This document shows positions 27,988-36,491 of a stretch of 64,000 nt of DNA, piece by piece. The stretch's first letter is position 1. Each line of letters starts with the position of its first letter. The DNA is from Bacteroidales bacterium. Lineage in GTDB: Bacteria > Bacteroidota > Bacteroidia > Bacteroidales > Muribaculaceae. Location of the stretch: assembly GCA_029007645.1 (NCBI GenBank), contig JAQXIE010000018.1, positions 1-64,000 of the forward strand, in the 5' to 3' direction. The position numbers and the translations under genes were made by a program. The notes under the pieces were generated by a model. It saw only the letters and a program-made list of their open reading frames with translations, was not told the origin of the DNA and did no database searches.

Positions 27988-29706
27988 ATGAAAAAGTTTT
28001 TACGCACAATGGCGAGTCTGGCCATCCTGGCGACTCTCGGCGCCGGTGCAGCTTTCGCTCAGGAAACTGTGGACCGCGTCATAGAGTTCAAAAGCAACAC
28101 AAGTGATGCCACCAATGACATCAAAGCCGCCGATTTCGCCGCTCAAGTAACCTCGGACCCCAACTATGTCGGAAGCATTTCGGACGTAAACAAAGTCTAC
28201 GCCGGCAAAAACGGTCTCAAGTTCAGCACGTCAAGTGTTGGCGGTACAATAACGCTGAACCTGACAGAACCCATGGATGTCAAGAAAGTCACCGTCGAGG
28301 CATATGCATGGAAAGCGAACGAGGCATGTTCTCTCACAGTAAATGAAAAAGCATCTACCCCTGCGAATATCAATTCCACAAACACCACGGATGCAACTAC
28401 TCTGACGTACGACATCACAGGGAAGACGGAGGCTTTGAAGCTTCAAGCCACCAAGCGTCTCTATGTGAAGAAAATCACACTGACCGTAGTGCCCCCCGCT
28501 GTAGCGGCACCGGTGCTGGAACTGGTCGAGGGCACGGACTACACCTACACAGTGAAGATGTCGTGCGCGACAGAAGGTGCCGAAATCTACTATACCGACG
28601 ACGAAACGGACCCCACCGCCGCGTCCAACCAATATACCGCTCCCATTGAAGCGTGGCCCGGCATGACTCTGAAGGCTATCGCCATCAAGGGTTCGACCTC
28701 AAGTCCCGTCACCACCTTCAGCCCGGCCGTACCGGTGGTTATCGATTCATTCTCGCCGATGCTGGATTTCCCCGAGGGCACTGAAATCATCGTCAACGGC
28801 AAGATGACCGCCGTATATCAGAACGGCAACAGCCTGTATGCCAAAGATTCCAACGGCGCATACATGCTGATTTTCGGCAAACTGGACAAGGAACTGAAGA
28901 ACGGCGACACCTTCAATGTTCTGAAGGGTGTTTACAAGCCTTACAAAGGACTTCCCGAGGTAGCCAGCCCCGAGATTGTTGGCGACGTGACCACCGGCGG
29001 CGCAGCTGTAGAGCCCATGGAGACCACCATCGACATGCTGATGAAGAGCATGCTCAACATGTACTTCAAGCTGGATCATGTATCTGTCAGCGCTTTCGAT
29101 GAAAACCGCAACGCAACGATGAAGGATGTCGAAGGCAACGAGATCGTACTTCGCGACAACTTCAAGCTGTTCACAGAGAACTTCGTTCCCACCGACTGCA
29201 TGAATGTCACCGGCTTTCTGGCCATCTTCGGCGAGACACTGCAGTTCTATCCCACCGCTATCGAGGCCGTGCCTCTGACAGTGACAGTAACCCTGCCCGA
29301 CGGCAGCGTAGCTGAAGAGGGAGGCACATATACCATCAAGGTCGGCGAGAAGATCGTAGCCACCGCCGAGGGTGCCGACATGATCAACATCTATGCCGAC
29401 AAAGAGGGCAGCGATGAGAAGATCGACGTATCGACCGAGGAAGGCGAATGCGAAGGCACGCTGGAATGGACAGCCGAGAAAGTGCTTGACAGCTGGAATA
29501 TGGTTGTCAGCGCCGAGGCAGGTCTGCTGAAGGAGAGCGTATCGTTCACACTGAGCGTAGAAGAGGAGGACAGCGGCGTCGAGGCCATCGAGACAGCGGG
29601 CGCAGCCACCTATTTCAACCTGCAGGGCATGCGCGTGGAGAAGCCGGCCAAGGGCGGCATCTACATCCGCGTAGCCGACGGCAAAGCCAGCAAGGTTGTA
29701 AAATAA
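27988..29706 (+). CDS. secreted protein with chitobiase/beta-hexosaminidase C-terminal-like (CHB_HEX_C) module and C-terminal tag
   Basis: Signal peptide; AEIYYTDDETDPTAASNQYTAPI; TYFNLQGMRVEKPAKGGIYIRVADGKASKVVK. Confidence 0.75.
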   Translation: MKKFLRTMASLAILATLGAGAAFAQETVDRVIEFKSNTSDATNDIKAADFAAQVTSDPNYVGSISDVNKVYAGKNGLKFSTSSVGGTITLNLTEPMDVKKVTVEAYAWKANEACSLTVNEKASTPANINSTNTTDATTLTYDITGKTEALKLQATKRLYVKKITLTVVPPAVAAPVLELVEGTDYTYTVKMSCATEGAEIYYTDDETDPTAASNQYTAPIEAWPGMTLKAIAIKGSTSSPVTTFSPAVPVVIDSFSPMLDFPEGTEIIVNGKMTAVYQNGNSLYAKDSNGAYMLIFGKLDKELKNGDTFNVLKGVYKPYKGLPEVASPEIVGDVTTGGAAVEPMETTIDMLMKSMLNMYFKLDHVSVSAFDENRNATMKDVEGNEIVLRDNFKLFTENFVPTDCMNVTGFLAIFGETLQFYPTAIEAVPLTVTVTLPDGSVAEEGGTYTIKVGEKIVATAEGADMINIYADKEGSDEKIDVSTEEGECEGTLEWTAEKVLDSWNMVVSAEAGLLKESVSFTLSVEEEDSGVEAIETAGAATYFNLQGMRVEKPAKGGIYIRVADGKASKVVK

Positions 29707-29729
29707 ACTGAAACCACGAGCCACTCAGG

Positions 29730-29762
29730 CAACCGGGCCATTGCTGGCCCGGTTGTTTTTTT
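29730..29762 (+). terminator. rho-independent terminator
   Basis: CAACCGGGCCA ttgc TGGCCCGGTTG TTTTTTT. Confidence 0.92.
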
Positions 29763-29794
29763 GCTTAATTTTAGAATCTTATGGGCGTAAGCGT

Positions 29795-29825
29795 TTGGAA
29801 ATGTGGATTTAATTTTCTAATTTTG
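29795..29825 (+). promoter_or_regulatory. rpsA promoter candidate
   Basis: TTG - 20 nt - TAATTTTG upstream of rpsA. Confidence 0.6.
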
Positions 29826-29897
29826 CGGCGCTAAGCGCGTGGAATGTTACCGCGGGCAGCACGAGAGTATTAATCATATATTTATTAACTTATTTTA

Positions 29898-31685
29898 ATG
29901 ACTGAATCAAAAGTTCAATCCCCTATCGCAGATTTCGATTGGGATGCCTTTGAGAACGGCACAGCCGCCGGCGAGAAGAGCCGCGAGGAACTTACCAAGA
30001 CCTACGACGACTCACTGAAGACGGCAAAAGAAAACGAGATAGTAACCGGCACGGTAAAATCGATCACCAAGCGTGAGGTACGCGTGGACATCGGCATGAA
30101 GTCGGATGCTATCATCCCCATCAGCGAATTCCGCTATAACCCTGACCTGAAGCCCGGCGACGAGGTGGAGGTTTACATCGAGACGCTCGAGGACAAGAAC
30201 GGGCAGCTCCGTCTGAGCCACAAGAAGGCATGCCAGACGCGCAGCTGGGACCGCGTGAACCAGGCTCTCCAGAACGACGAGATAATCAAGGGCTACGTCA
30301 AGAGCCGCACCAAGGGAGGTATGATTGTCGACATCTTCGGCATCGAGGCCTTCCTGCCCGGATCGCAGATCGACGTACGTCCTATCCGTGATTACGACGT
30401 ATACCTTGACAAGAACATGGAGTTCAAGGTGGTCAAGATCAACCAGGAATACAAGAATGTAGTAGTAAGCCACAAGGCCCTGATCGAGGCCGAGCTCGAA
30501 GCTCAGAAGCGCGAGATCATCTCGAAGCTGGAGAAGGGCCAGGTGCTCGAAGGCAAGGTGAAGAACATCACCAACTACGGTGTGTTCGTAGACCTTGGCG
30601 GCGTAGACGGACTGGTACATATCACCGACCTGAGCTGGGGCCGCGTATCGGATCCCCGCGAGGTTGTGGAGCTGGATCAGGACATCAAGGTCGTTATCCT
30701 GGACTTCGACAACGAGAAGAAACGTATCGCGCTGGGTATCAAGCAGCTCATGCCGCACCCCTGGGACAATCTGGATCCCAACCTCAAAGTTGGCGACCAT
30801 GTCAAGGGCCGCGTAGTGGTAATGGCCGACTACGGAGCATTCGTAGAGGTACAGCCCGGTGTTGAGGGACTGATCCACGTCAGCGAGATGAGCTGGAGCC
30901 AGCACCTGCGCAGCGCTCAGGATTTCCTGAAAGTCGGCGAGGAAGTAGAGGCAGTGATCCTGACTCTGGACCGCGACGAGCGCAAGATGAGCCTGGGTCT
31001 GAAGCAGCTCAAGAAAGATCCCTGGGAGGATATCGAGGAGAAATACGCCATCGGTTCGCGCCACACTGCCAAGGTGCGCAACTTCACCCACTTCGGCGTG
31101 TTCGTTGAGATCGAGGAGGGTGTGGACGGTCTGATCCACATCAGCGATCTGAGCTGGACCCGCAAGATCAAGCACCCCAGCGAGTTTACGCAGGTCGGCA
31201 ACGAGATCGAGGTACAGGTACTGGAGATCGACAAGGACAACCGTCGTCTGAGCCTGGGCCACAAGCAGCTTGAGGAGAATCCCTGGGAGACCTACGAGGG
31301 TATCTACACCGTAGGATCGATCCACGAGGGTGAGGTAACCGAGGTTCTCGACAAGGGCGCTGTCATCTCGCTGGAGCATGGCATCGAGGGCTTCGCAACT
31401 CCGAAGCACCTTGTCAAGGAGGATGGCACTCAGGCCAAGCTGGGCGAGAAGCTTCCCTTCAAGGTAATCGAGTTCAACAAGGACAACAAGCGCATCATTC
31501 TGAGCCACAGCCGCATCGCCGAGGACGCAACCCGCAGCGAGAAGCGTGAGAAGACACCGCGTCGCGCCGAGAAGCATGACAAGGCTGCCGAGGCTATGCC
31601 GCAGCAGAATCTGGAGAAGACCACCCTGGGCGACCTGGGCGCTCTGCAGGCTCTGAAGGAGCAGCTCTCGAAGGAGGAGAAATAA
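29898..31685 (+). CDS. rpsA: 30S ribosomal protein S1
   Basis: Repeated S1 OB domains (VKNITNYGVFVDLGGVDGLVHITDLSWGRVSDP etc.). Confidence 0.96.
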   Translation: MTESKVQSPIADFDWDAFENGTAAGEKSREELTKTYDDSLKTAKENEIVTGTVKSITKREVRVDIGMKSDAIIPISEFRYNPDLKPGDEVEVYIETLEDKNGQLRLSHKKACQTRSWDRVNQALQNDEIIKGYVKSRTKGGMIVDIFGIEAFLPGSQIDVRPIRDYDVYLDKNMEFKVVKINQEYKNVVVSHKALIEAELEAQKREIISKLEKGQVLEGKVKNITNYGVFVDLGGVDGLVHITDLSWGRVSDPREVVELDQDIKVVILDFDNEKKRIALGIKQLMPHPWDNLDPNLKVGDHVKGRVVVMADYGAFVEVQPGVEGLIHVSEMSWSQHLRSAQDFLKVGEEVEAVILTLDRDERKMSLGLKQLKKDPWEDIEEKYAIGSRHTAKVRNFTHFGVFVEIEEGVDGLIHISDLSWTRKIKHPSEFTQVGNEIEVQVLEIDKDNRRLSLGHKQLEENPWETYEGIYTVGSIHEGEVTEVLDKGAVISLEHGIEGFATPKHLVKEDGTQAKLGEKLPFKVIEFNKDNKRIILSHSRIAEDATRSEKREKTPRRAEKHDKAAEAMPQQNLEKTTLGDLGALQALKEQLSKEEK

Positions 31686-31728
31686 ATCCCGCGAAACTTC
31701 AGGCCACTGAGGCCGAAACGACAATAGG

Positions 31729-31767
31729 ATGGCCGGACGCAGCAATGTGTCCGGCCATCTTTTTTTG
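31729..31767 (+). terminator. rho-independent terminator after rpsA
   Basis: GATGGCCGGAC gcagcaatgt GTCCGGCCATC TTTTTTT. Confidence 0.9.
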
Positions 31768-31810
31768 TAAGATTGAAAAGAATTTTGTAATTTTACGAAT
31801 CAAAGACAAG

Positions 31811-32146
31811 ATGAGGAACAGAATTCGAAAAATAGCCATAACATCAGCCATAGCGCTGATGACATGCCTCACGGTGCTTCCGGTGTCGGCACGCGGTTGG
31901 GAGCCACTCAAGGCCGCGCGCGAAGATGCCCGTCTGGTTGTCCGCGAGGCAGAAATCGAAGTCAGTTCCGCCCCCGGGGTGATCCAGGTCAGCAGCAACA
32001 GAGCCGTACAGATCAAGATATTCACGATTCTGGGCCGCATTGTGAGCAGCGAGACCCTGCAACCCGGTATCATGCAGTTCCGCGTACCGGCTCACGGCGT
32101 CTATATAGTCAAAGCCGGCACCCTGACTTGTAAAGTAGCAGTATAA
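31811..32146 (+). CDS. small secreted protein consisting mostly of a T9SS/Por-like C-terminal domain
   Basis: Signal peptide; KIFTILGRIVSSETLQPGIMQFRVPAHGVYIVKAGTLTCKVAV; start refined to MRNRIRKIAIT. Confidence 0.65.
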   Translation: MRNRIRKIAITSAIALMTCLTVLPVSARGWEPLKAAREDARLVVREAEIEVSSAPGVIQVSSNRAVQIKIFTILGRIVSSETLQPGIMQFRVPAHGVYIVKAGTLTCKVAV

Positions 32147-32177
32147 GCCAAGAGCTTGTTCCTTAAAATTGAATCCT

Positions 32178-33203
32178 ATGGAGAAAGAAATTTGCTGGGA
32201 GAAACTTCCCTTCAGTTACATCAAGACGGACTACAACGTTCGCTGCACGTATTCCAACGGCAAGTGGGGTCCGATCGAGGTCAGTGATTCGGAGTACATA
32301 CCGATGCACATAGCGGCCTCATGTCTTCATTATGGCCAGGAGGCCTTCGAGGGACTGAAGGCGTTCCGTGGCAAAGACGGCAAAGTGCGCGTGTTCCGTA
32401 TGGACGAGAACGCCAAGCGTTTCCGCCGCAGCGCCGAAGGCATCCTGATGGAGCCTCTGCCCGAGGAGCTGTTCAAGGACATGGTGCGCATGGTTGTGAA
32501 GCTGAATGCAAAGTTCATACCTCCTTACGGATCGGGAGCATCGCTCTACATACGTCCGTTGGAGATCGGCATGAGTCCGCGCGTGGGCGTGAATCCCGCC
32601 GACGAATACACCGTGATAATGCTTGTGACTCCCGTGGGCCCCTACTTCAAGGCCGGCTTCAAGCCCACAAAGGTGTGTCTGAGCCGCGAATACGACCGCG
32701 TGGCTCCCAAGGGAACAGGAAGCATCAAGGTGGGCGGCAACTACGCCGCATCGCTTGTGGCCGGAGATAAGGCTCACAAGCTGGGTTACTCCGTGATGCT
32801 CTACCTTGATCCCAAGGAAAAGAAATACCTCGATGAGTGCGGAGCCGCCAACTTCTACGGCGTCAAAGGCAATACGTATGTGACGCCCAAGTCGGATTCG
32901 ATCCTGCCGAGCATCACCAACAAGAGCATCCGCCAGCTGGCACACGACCTGGGCATGAAAGTCGAGGAGCGTCACATCCCGTACGAAGAACTGTCGGAAT
33001 TTGACGAGGTGGGCAACTGCGGCACAGCTGCCGTCTGCAGCCCCGTGGGTCAGATCGACGACCTGGACAACGGCCGCACCTTCGAATACGGCATGGAGGA
33101 AGCCGGTCCCGTCACCACCAAGCTCTACAACAAGCTCCGCGCCATCCAGTACGGCGAAGAGCCCGATGAGCACGGCTGGTGCGAAATCATTGACGTTCAA
33201 TAA
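32178..33203 (+). CDS. ilvE: branched-chain amino acid aminotransferase
   Basis: QEAFEGLKAFRGKDGKVRVFR, SIKVGGNYAASL, YLDECGAANFYGVKGNTYVTP. Confidence 0.95.
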   Translation: MEKEICWEKLPFSYIKTDYNVRCTYSNGKWGPIEVSDSEYIPMHIAASCLHYGQEAFEGLKAFRGKDGKVRVFRMDENAKRFRRSAEGILMEPLPEELFKDMVRMVVKLNAKFIPPYGSGASLYIRPLEIGMSPRVGVNPADEYTVIMLVTPVGPYFKAGFKPTKVCLSREYDRVAPKGTGSIKVGGNYAASLVAGDKAHKLGYSVMLYLDPKEKKYLDECGAANFYGVKGNTYVTPKSDSILPSITNKSIRQLAHDLGMKVEERHIPYEELSEFDEVGNCGTAAVCSPVGQIDDLDNGRTFEYGMEEAGPVTTKLYNKLRAIQYGEEPDEHGWCEIIDVQ

Positions 33204-33215
33204 CCGTCAAGAAAT

Positions 33216-33758
33216 TTATCCGAATTCATCATGCATGGCCTGGAAACGACTCACCGTTTCCGGGCCATGTTTACGCATTGACCGGAGCACGCTTTCCAGT
33301 GACTTCTCCTTCCAGAATTGGCCGGATTTGCTGAAGAATTTGTCGGCGTAGCATATCAGCCGTTCCTCGGTTGATATCGGAACCATATCTCGGTAAGGCA
33401 ACGGCAGATTCTGAGCGATAATGTCATCGACAGTCAGACCGGCGCCGGTGTGACGTTCACACACCAATGCATGACGTGGCAGGCCGAGACCGTCGAGCAA
33501 CTCGCGGCCTATCACCCCGTGCCGGATATACGGCTCGGTGCCGTTGCACAGGATTCCGGGGGCGTCGGTGCGGAAGATGCCGATGTCGTGCAGCATAGCC
33601 GCCTCCCACACGAAACGCCGGTCGATATCCAGAGCATGGCGCTCGGCGCAGTCCAAAGCCTTCTGCGCGACCAGCGCCGAATGGGTACGCAGCAGCTCGT
33701 AGAGGGGACTCCCCTCTTCGTACCACAGTGCGTAAATTTCAGCCACATCACATTCCAT
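33216..33758 (-). CDS. HD domain-containing protein
   Basis: AAMLHDIGIFRTDAPGI; YADKFFSKS. Confidence 0.85.
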   Translation of the reverse strand: MECDVAEIYALWYEEGSPLYELLRTHSALVAQKALDCAERHALDIDRRFVWEAAMLHDIGIFRTDAPGILCNGTEPYIRHGVIGRELLDGLGLPRHALVCERHTGAGLTVDDIIAQNLPLPYRDMVPISTEERLICYADKFFSKSGQFWKEKSLESVLRSMRKHGPETVSRFQAMHDEFG

Positions 33759-33872
33759 GCTGCAAATTTAACATTTTTTCAGCATAAATGATTAATCTAA
33801 ACGACCATTAAATAGTCTGAATTTACAGGAAAACGAATTTTGCATTTGCTAAAAACACATGACAATAGAAAG

Positions 33873-36353
33873 ATGAATCTGAAGAGTGTGATTCTGGTCG
33901 GACTTGCCGCAGCGGGATGTTGGGCGACAGCCGGCGCCAAAGGAAATATCACAGGCACCGTATTGAACAAGGATAGCGGAGAGCCTATGGATTATGTAAA
34001 TGTCCAGATATTTGACAAGAATGGGAAGCCGCTGCAGATCAACGCAGTGACCGATGAGGCGGGACATTTTACGTTGAACGGCATACCCGACGGCTCATAT
34101 TCCGTGAGGATAACCAACGTTGGGTCAGTCAATCAGGAAAGGCCGGTGACGGTCAGCGGAAAGGACGTCGACCTTGGTCAGGTACGGCTTGCCGACGACG
34201 CCAAGGTGCTGAAGGAGGTTGTGGTTGAAGGCATCCGCAGCCAGATGCGCTTTGAACTTGACAAGAAGGTATTCCAGGTCGACAACAACATCGCGTCGGC
34301 CGGCGCGAGTGCCAGCGAGCTTCTCGAATCGATACCGAGCGTCGAGGTCGATCAGGACGGCGCCGTGTCGCTTCGCGGCAACTCGTCGGTGACCGTATGG
34401 ATCAACGGCAAGGATTCGGGACTGACAGCCGATACCCAGGGCTCCATTCTGGAGCAGATTCCGGCAGAAACAATCGACAAAATCGAGGTGATCACCAACC
34501 CGTCGGCCAAATATAACCCCGAAGGCACGGCCGGTATCATCAACATCGTACTTAAGAAGAATACGCGCGCGGGCTATTACGGGTCGGCCGAATTAGGCGC
34601 CAATTCGCGCGGCGGCGGAAATGCATCGGTCAACATCAACTTCAACAGCGCGAAGTGGGATCTGTTCGGCAGCGTGGGCTTCCGTATGCGCCACAACAAA
34701 GGAGGGTCGCTGATGAACCGTGATTTCGACAACGGCGAATATGTGCACAGCATCGGCAGCAGCCGCAACCATGGCAACAACCTGTTCGTGCGACTGGGCG
34801 CGACCTATCACCTGACCGACCGCGACGACTTCTCGCTGAGCGGTTTCGGCATGTTCGGCCACCGCTGGGGACACAGCGAGACCAACTATACGTCGACCAT
34901 GCCCGGCCAGTGGGCCACGGATCTTCAGTATAGCCGCAACAAGGGCGACATGAACGGCGCGCACGGCGAGTTCGGATACGTCCACCGCTGGAGCGACGAC
35001 CATAAAATCGAGGCTTCGGTATCGTTCAACCACTGGGGCGGCCCGTCGCACAACTACTACAGCGAGGAAGAGCACTATGCAGCGACGGAAACGGAGCCGG
35101 AACCTCCCTCCACAACCTACCGCGAGACGAGCATGCCCGTCAACAACAACGGCTGGGAGGCAAAAATAGATTACACCAATGTCTTCAACCAGTATCTGAA
35201 ACTGGAGGCCGGATTCAACGGCAACTACAGCCGCGAGAACACGCCGACCACCACATGGCGCGGTACGACACAGGAAAGCGCCGAGCTTGTGGAGAATCTT
35301 TACAACCGGTTCATATACAACAACAATATCTCGGCCCTCTACTTCACGCTGGGCGGTCGCGCGGGCATCTTCAGCTACTCGGCCGGACTTCGCGCTGAGG
35401 CATGGCAGATCAACACCCGCAGTCTGGAATTCGGACAGAGCGAAAGCGATGTGACGCCCTACAAGAAAAACAAATTCTCGTTGTTCCCGTCGGTCTACAT
35501 GTCGCTGTCGTTGCCGCACGACAACGAGCTGCAGCTGAACTATACACGACGAATCCGCCGTCCCTGGGGCGGTCAGCTCAACTCCTTCCGCGACATATCG
35601 GACCCGACATCGATCAGCTACGGTAATCCCCAGCTGGAACCGCAGTACAGCAATTCGTTCGAACTCAACTATCTGAAGAGCTGGACCAACCATATGATAT
35701 CGGTGTCGGCCTACATGCGCCAGGCGTCGAACATCACCAACCGGGTGTCGTTTATGGACGGCGACATCATGTACAGCACCTGGGCCAACGTGTCGAGTCA
35801 GATCAACTCGGGCGTCGAGATCGTGGCCAAGAACTCGCTGTTCCGCCGCGTGCTTGACCTGACTACGACCGTCAACCTCTACCAGAACCATATCAGCGCA
35901 TGGGATCTGACCATGCGGGCACCGTCGGGCCAGAATGTGACGATGGGCCGTGGCGCGCAGAACTCGTTCGCATGGGACGCCCGCATGATGGCCAACGTCC
36001 GGCTGCCCTGGGGATTGAGCCTGCAGGTAACGGGCCGCTATAATTCCGAGCACAAGGAAGCCACGGGCTCGCGCGCGGCCGGATGGTCGGTCGACGCCGG
36101 CCTCCGCAAGGCTTTCGGCAACTGGTCGATATCGCTCAATGCCCGCGACATCTTCGACTCCCGCAAATGGAAGAGCACGATCTACGGCAACGGCTACAGC
36201 CAGTACTCCGAGAACTGGCGCGGCGGCCGTACATTCCGCATCACCGTGAAATACACCTTCGGCAACATGAAGAGCAAACGTTCCAGCGACATGGAGAGCG
36301 AGCCGATCGAGGACGGCTCGGGATACGGCAACATGGAAGGCATGGGCGAGTGA
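33873..36353 (+). CDS. TonB-dependent receptor / outer membrane beta-barrel family protein
   Basis: ITGTVLNKDSGEPMDYVNVQIFD CarboxypepD_reg domain; plug motif VWINGKDSGL...IEVITNPSAKYNPEGTAGIINIVLKK; start refined to MNLKSVILVG. Confidence 0.9.
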   Translation: MNLKSVILVGLAAAGCWATAGAKGNITGTVLNKDSGEPMDYVNVQIFDKNGKPLQINAVTDEAGHFTLNGIPDGSYSVRITNVGSVNQERPVTVSGKDVDLGQVRLADDAKVLKEVVVEGIRSQMRFELDKKVFQVDNNIASAGASASELLESIPSVEVDQDGAVSLRGNSSVTVWINGKDSGLTADTQGSILEQIPAETIDKIEVITNPSAKYNPEGTAGIINIVLKKNTRAGYYGSAELGANSRGGGNASVNINFNSAKWDLFGSVGFRMRHNKGGSLMNRDFDNGEYVHSIGSSRNHGNNLFVRLGATYHLTDRDDFSLSGFGMFGHRWGHSETNYTSTMPGQWATDLQYSRNKGDMNGAHGEFGYVHRWSDDHKIEASVSFNHWGGPSHNYYSEEEHYAATETEPEPPSTTYRETSMPVNNNGWEAKIDYTNVFNQYLKLEAGFNGNYSRENTPTTTWRGTTQESAELVENLYNRFIYNNNISALYFTLGGRAGIFSYSAGLRAEAWQINTRSLEFGQSESDVTPYKKNKFSLFPSVYMSLSLPHDNELQLNYTRRIRRPWGGQLNSFRDISDPTSISYGNPQLEPQYSNSFELNYLKSWTNHMISVSAYMRQASNITNRVSFMDGDIMYSTWANVSSQINSGVEIVAKNSLFRRVLDLTTTVNLYQNHISAWDLTMRAPSGQNVTMGRGAQNSFAWDARMMANVRLPWGLSLQVTGRYNSEHKEATGSRAAGWSVDAGLRKAFGNWSISLNARDIFDSRKWKSTIYGNGYSQYSENWRGGRTFRITVKYTFGNMKSKRSSDMESEPIEDGSGYGNMEGMGE

Positions 36354-36393
36354 TCCCGGCGCTTGCAATTGCATGACTTTGCACAACTTTATC

Positions 36394-36426
36394 AGGCATT
36401 GTTTGGCAGACTGCCAAACAATGCCT
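36394..36426. repeat. perfect 16-bp inverted repeat with 1-nt centre
   Basis: AGGCATTGTTTGGCAG A CTGCCAAACAATGCCT. Confidence 0.95.
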
Positions 36427-36433
36427 AATTTTG
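36403..36433 (+). promoter_or_regulatory. promoter candidate for LptD-like gene
   Basis: TTG (36403-36405) - 20 nt - TAATTTTG (36426-36433). Confidence 0.6.
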
Positions 36434-36491
36434 TAGTTTGTAACTGAACTCCGCATCGGAAATAACGATAAAGCCGAGATAGAATAAGCGT

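Noticed and set aside
30012-31745. 577-aa minus-strand ORF
   Set aside because: Shadow of rpsA; no recognisable domain.
34593-36386. 597-aa minus-strand ORF
   Set aside because: Antisense of the TonB-dependent barrel gene.
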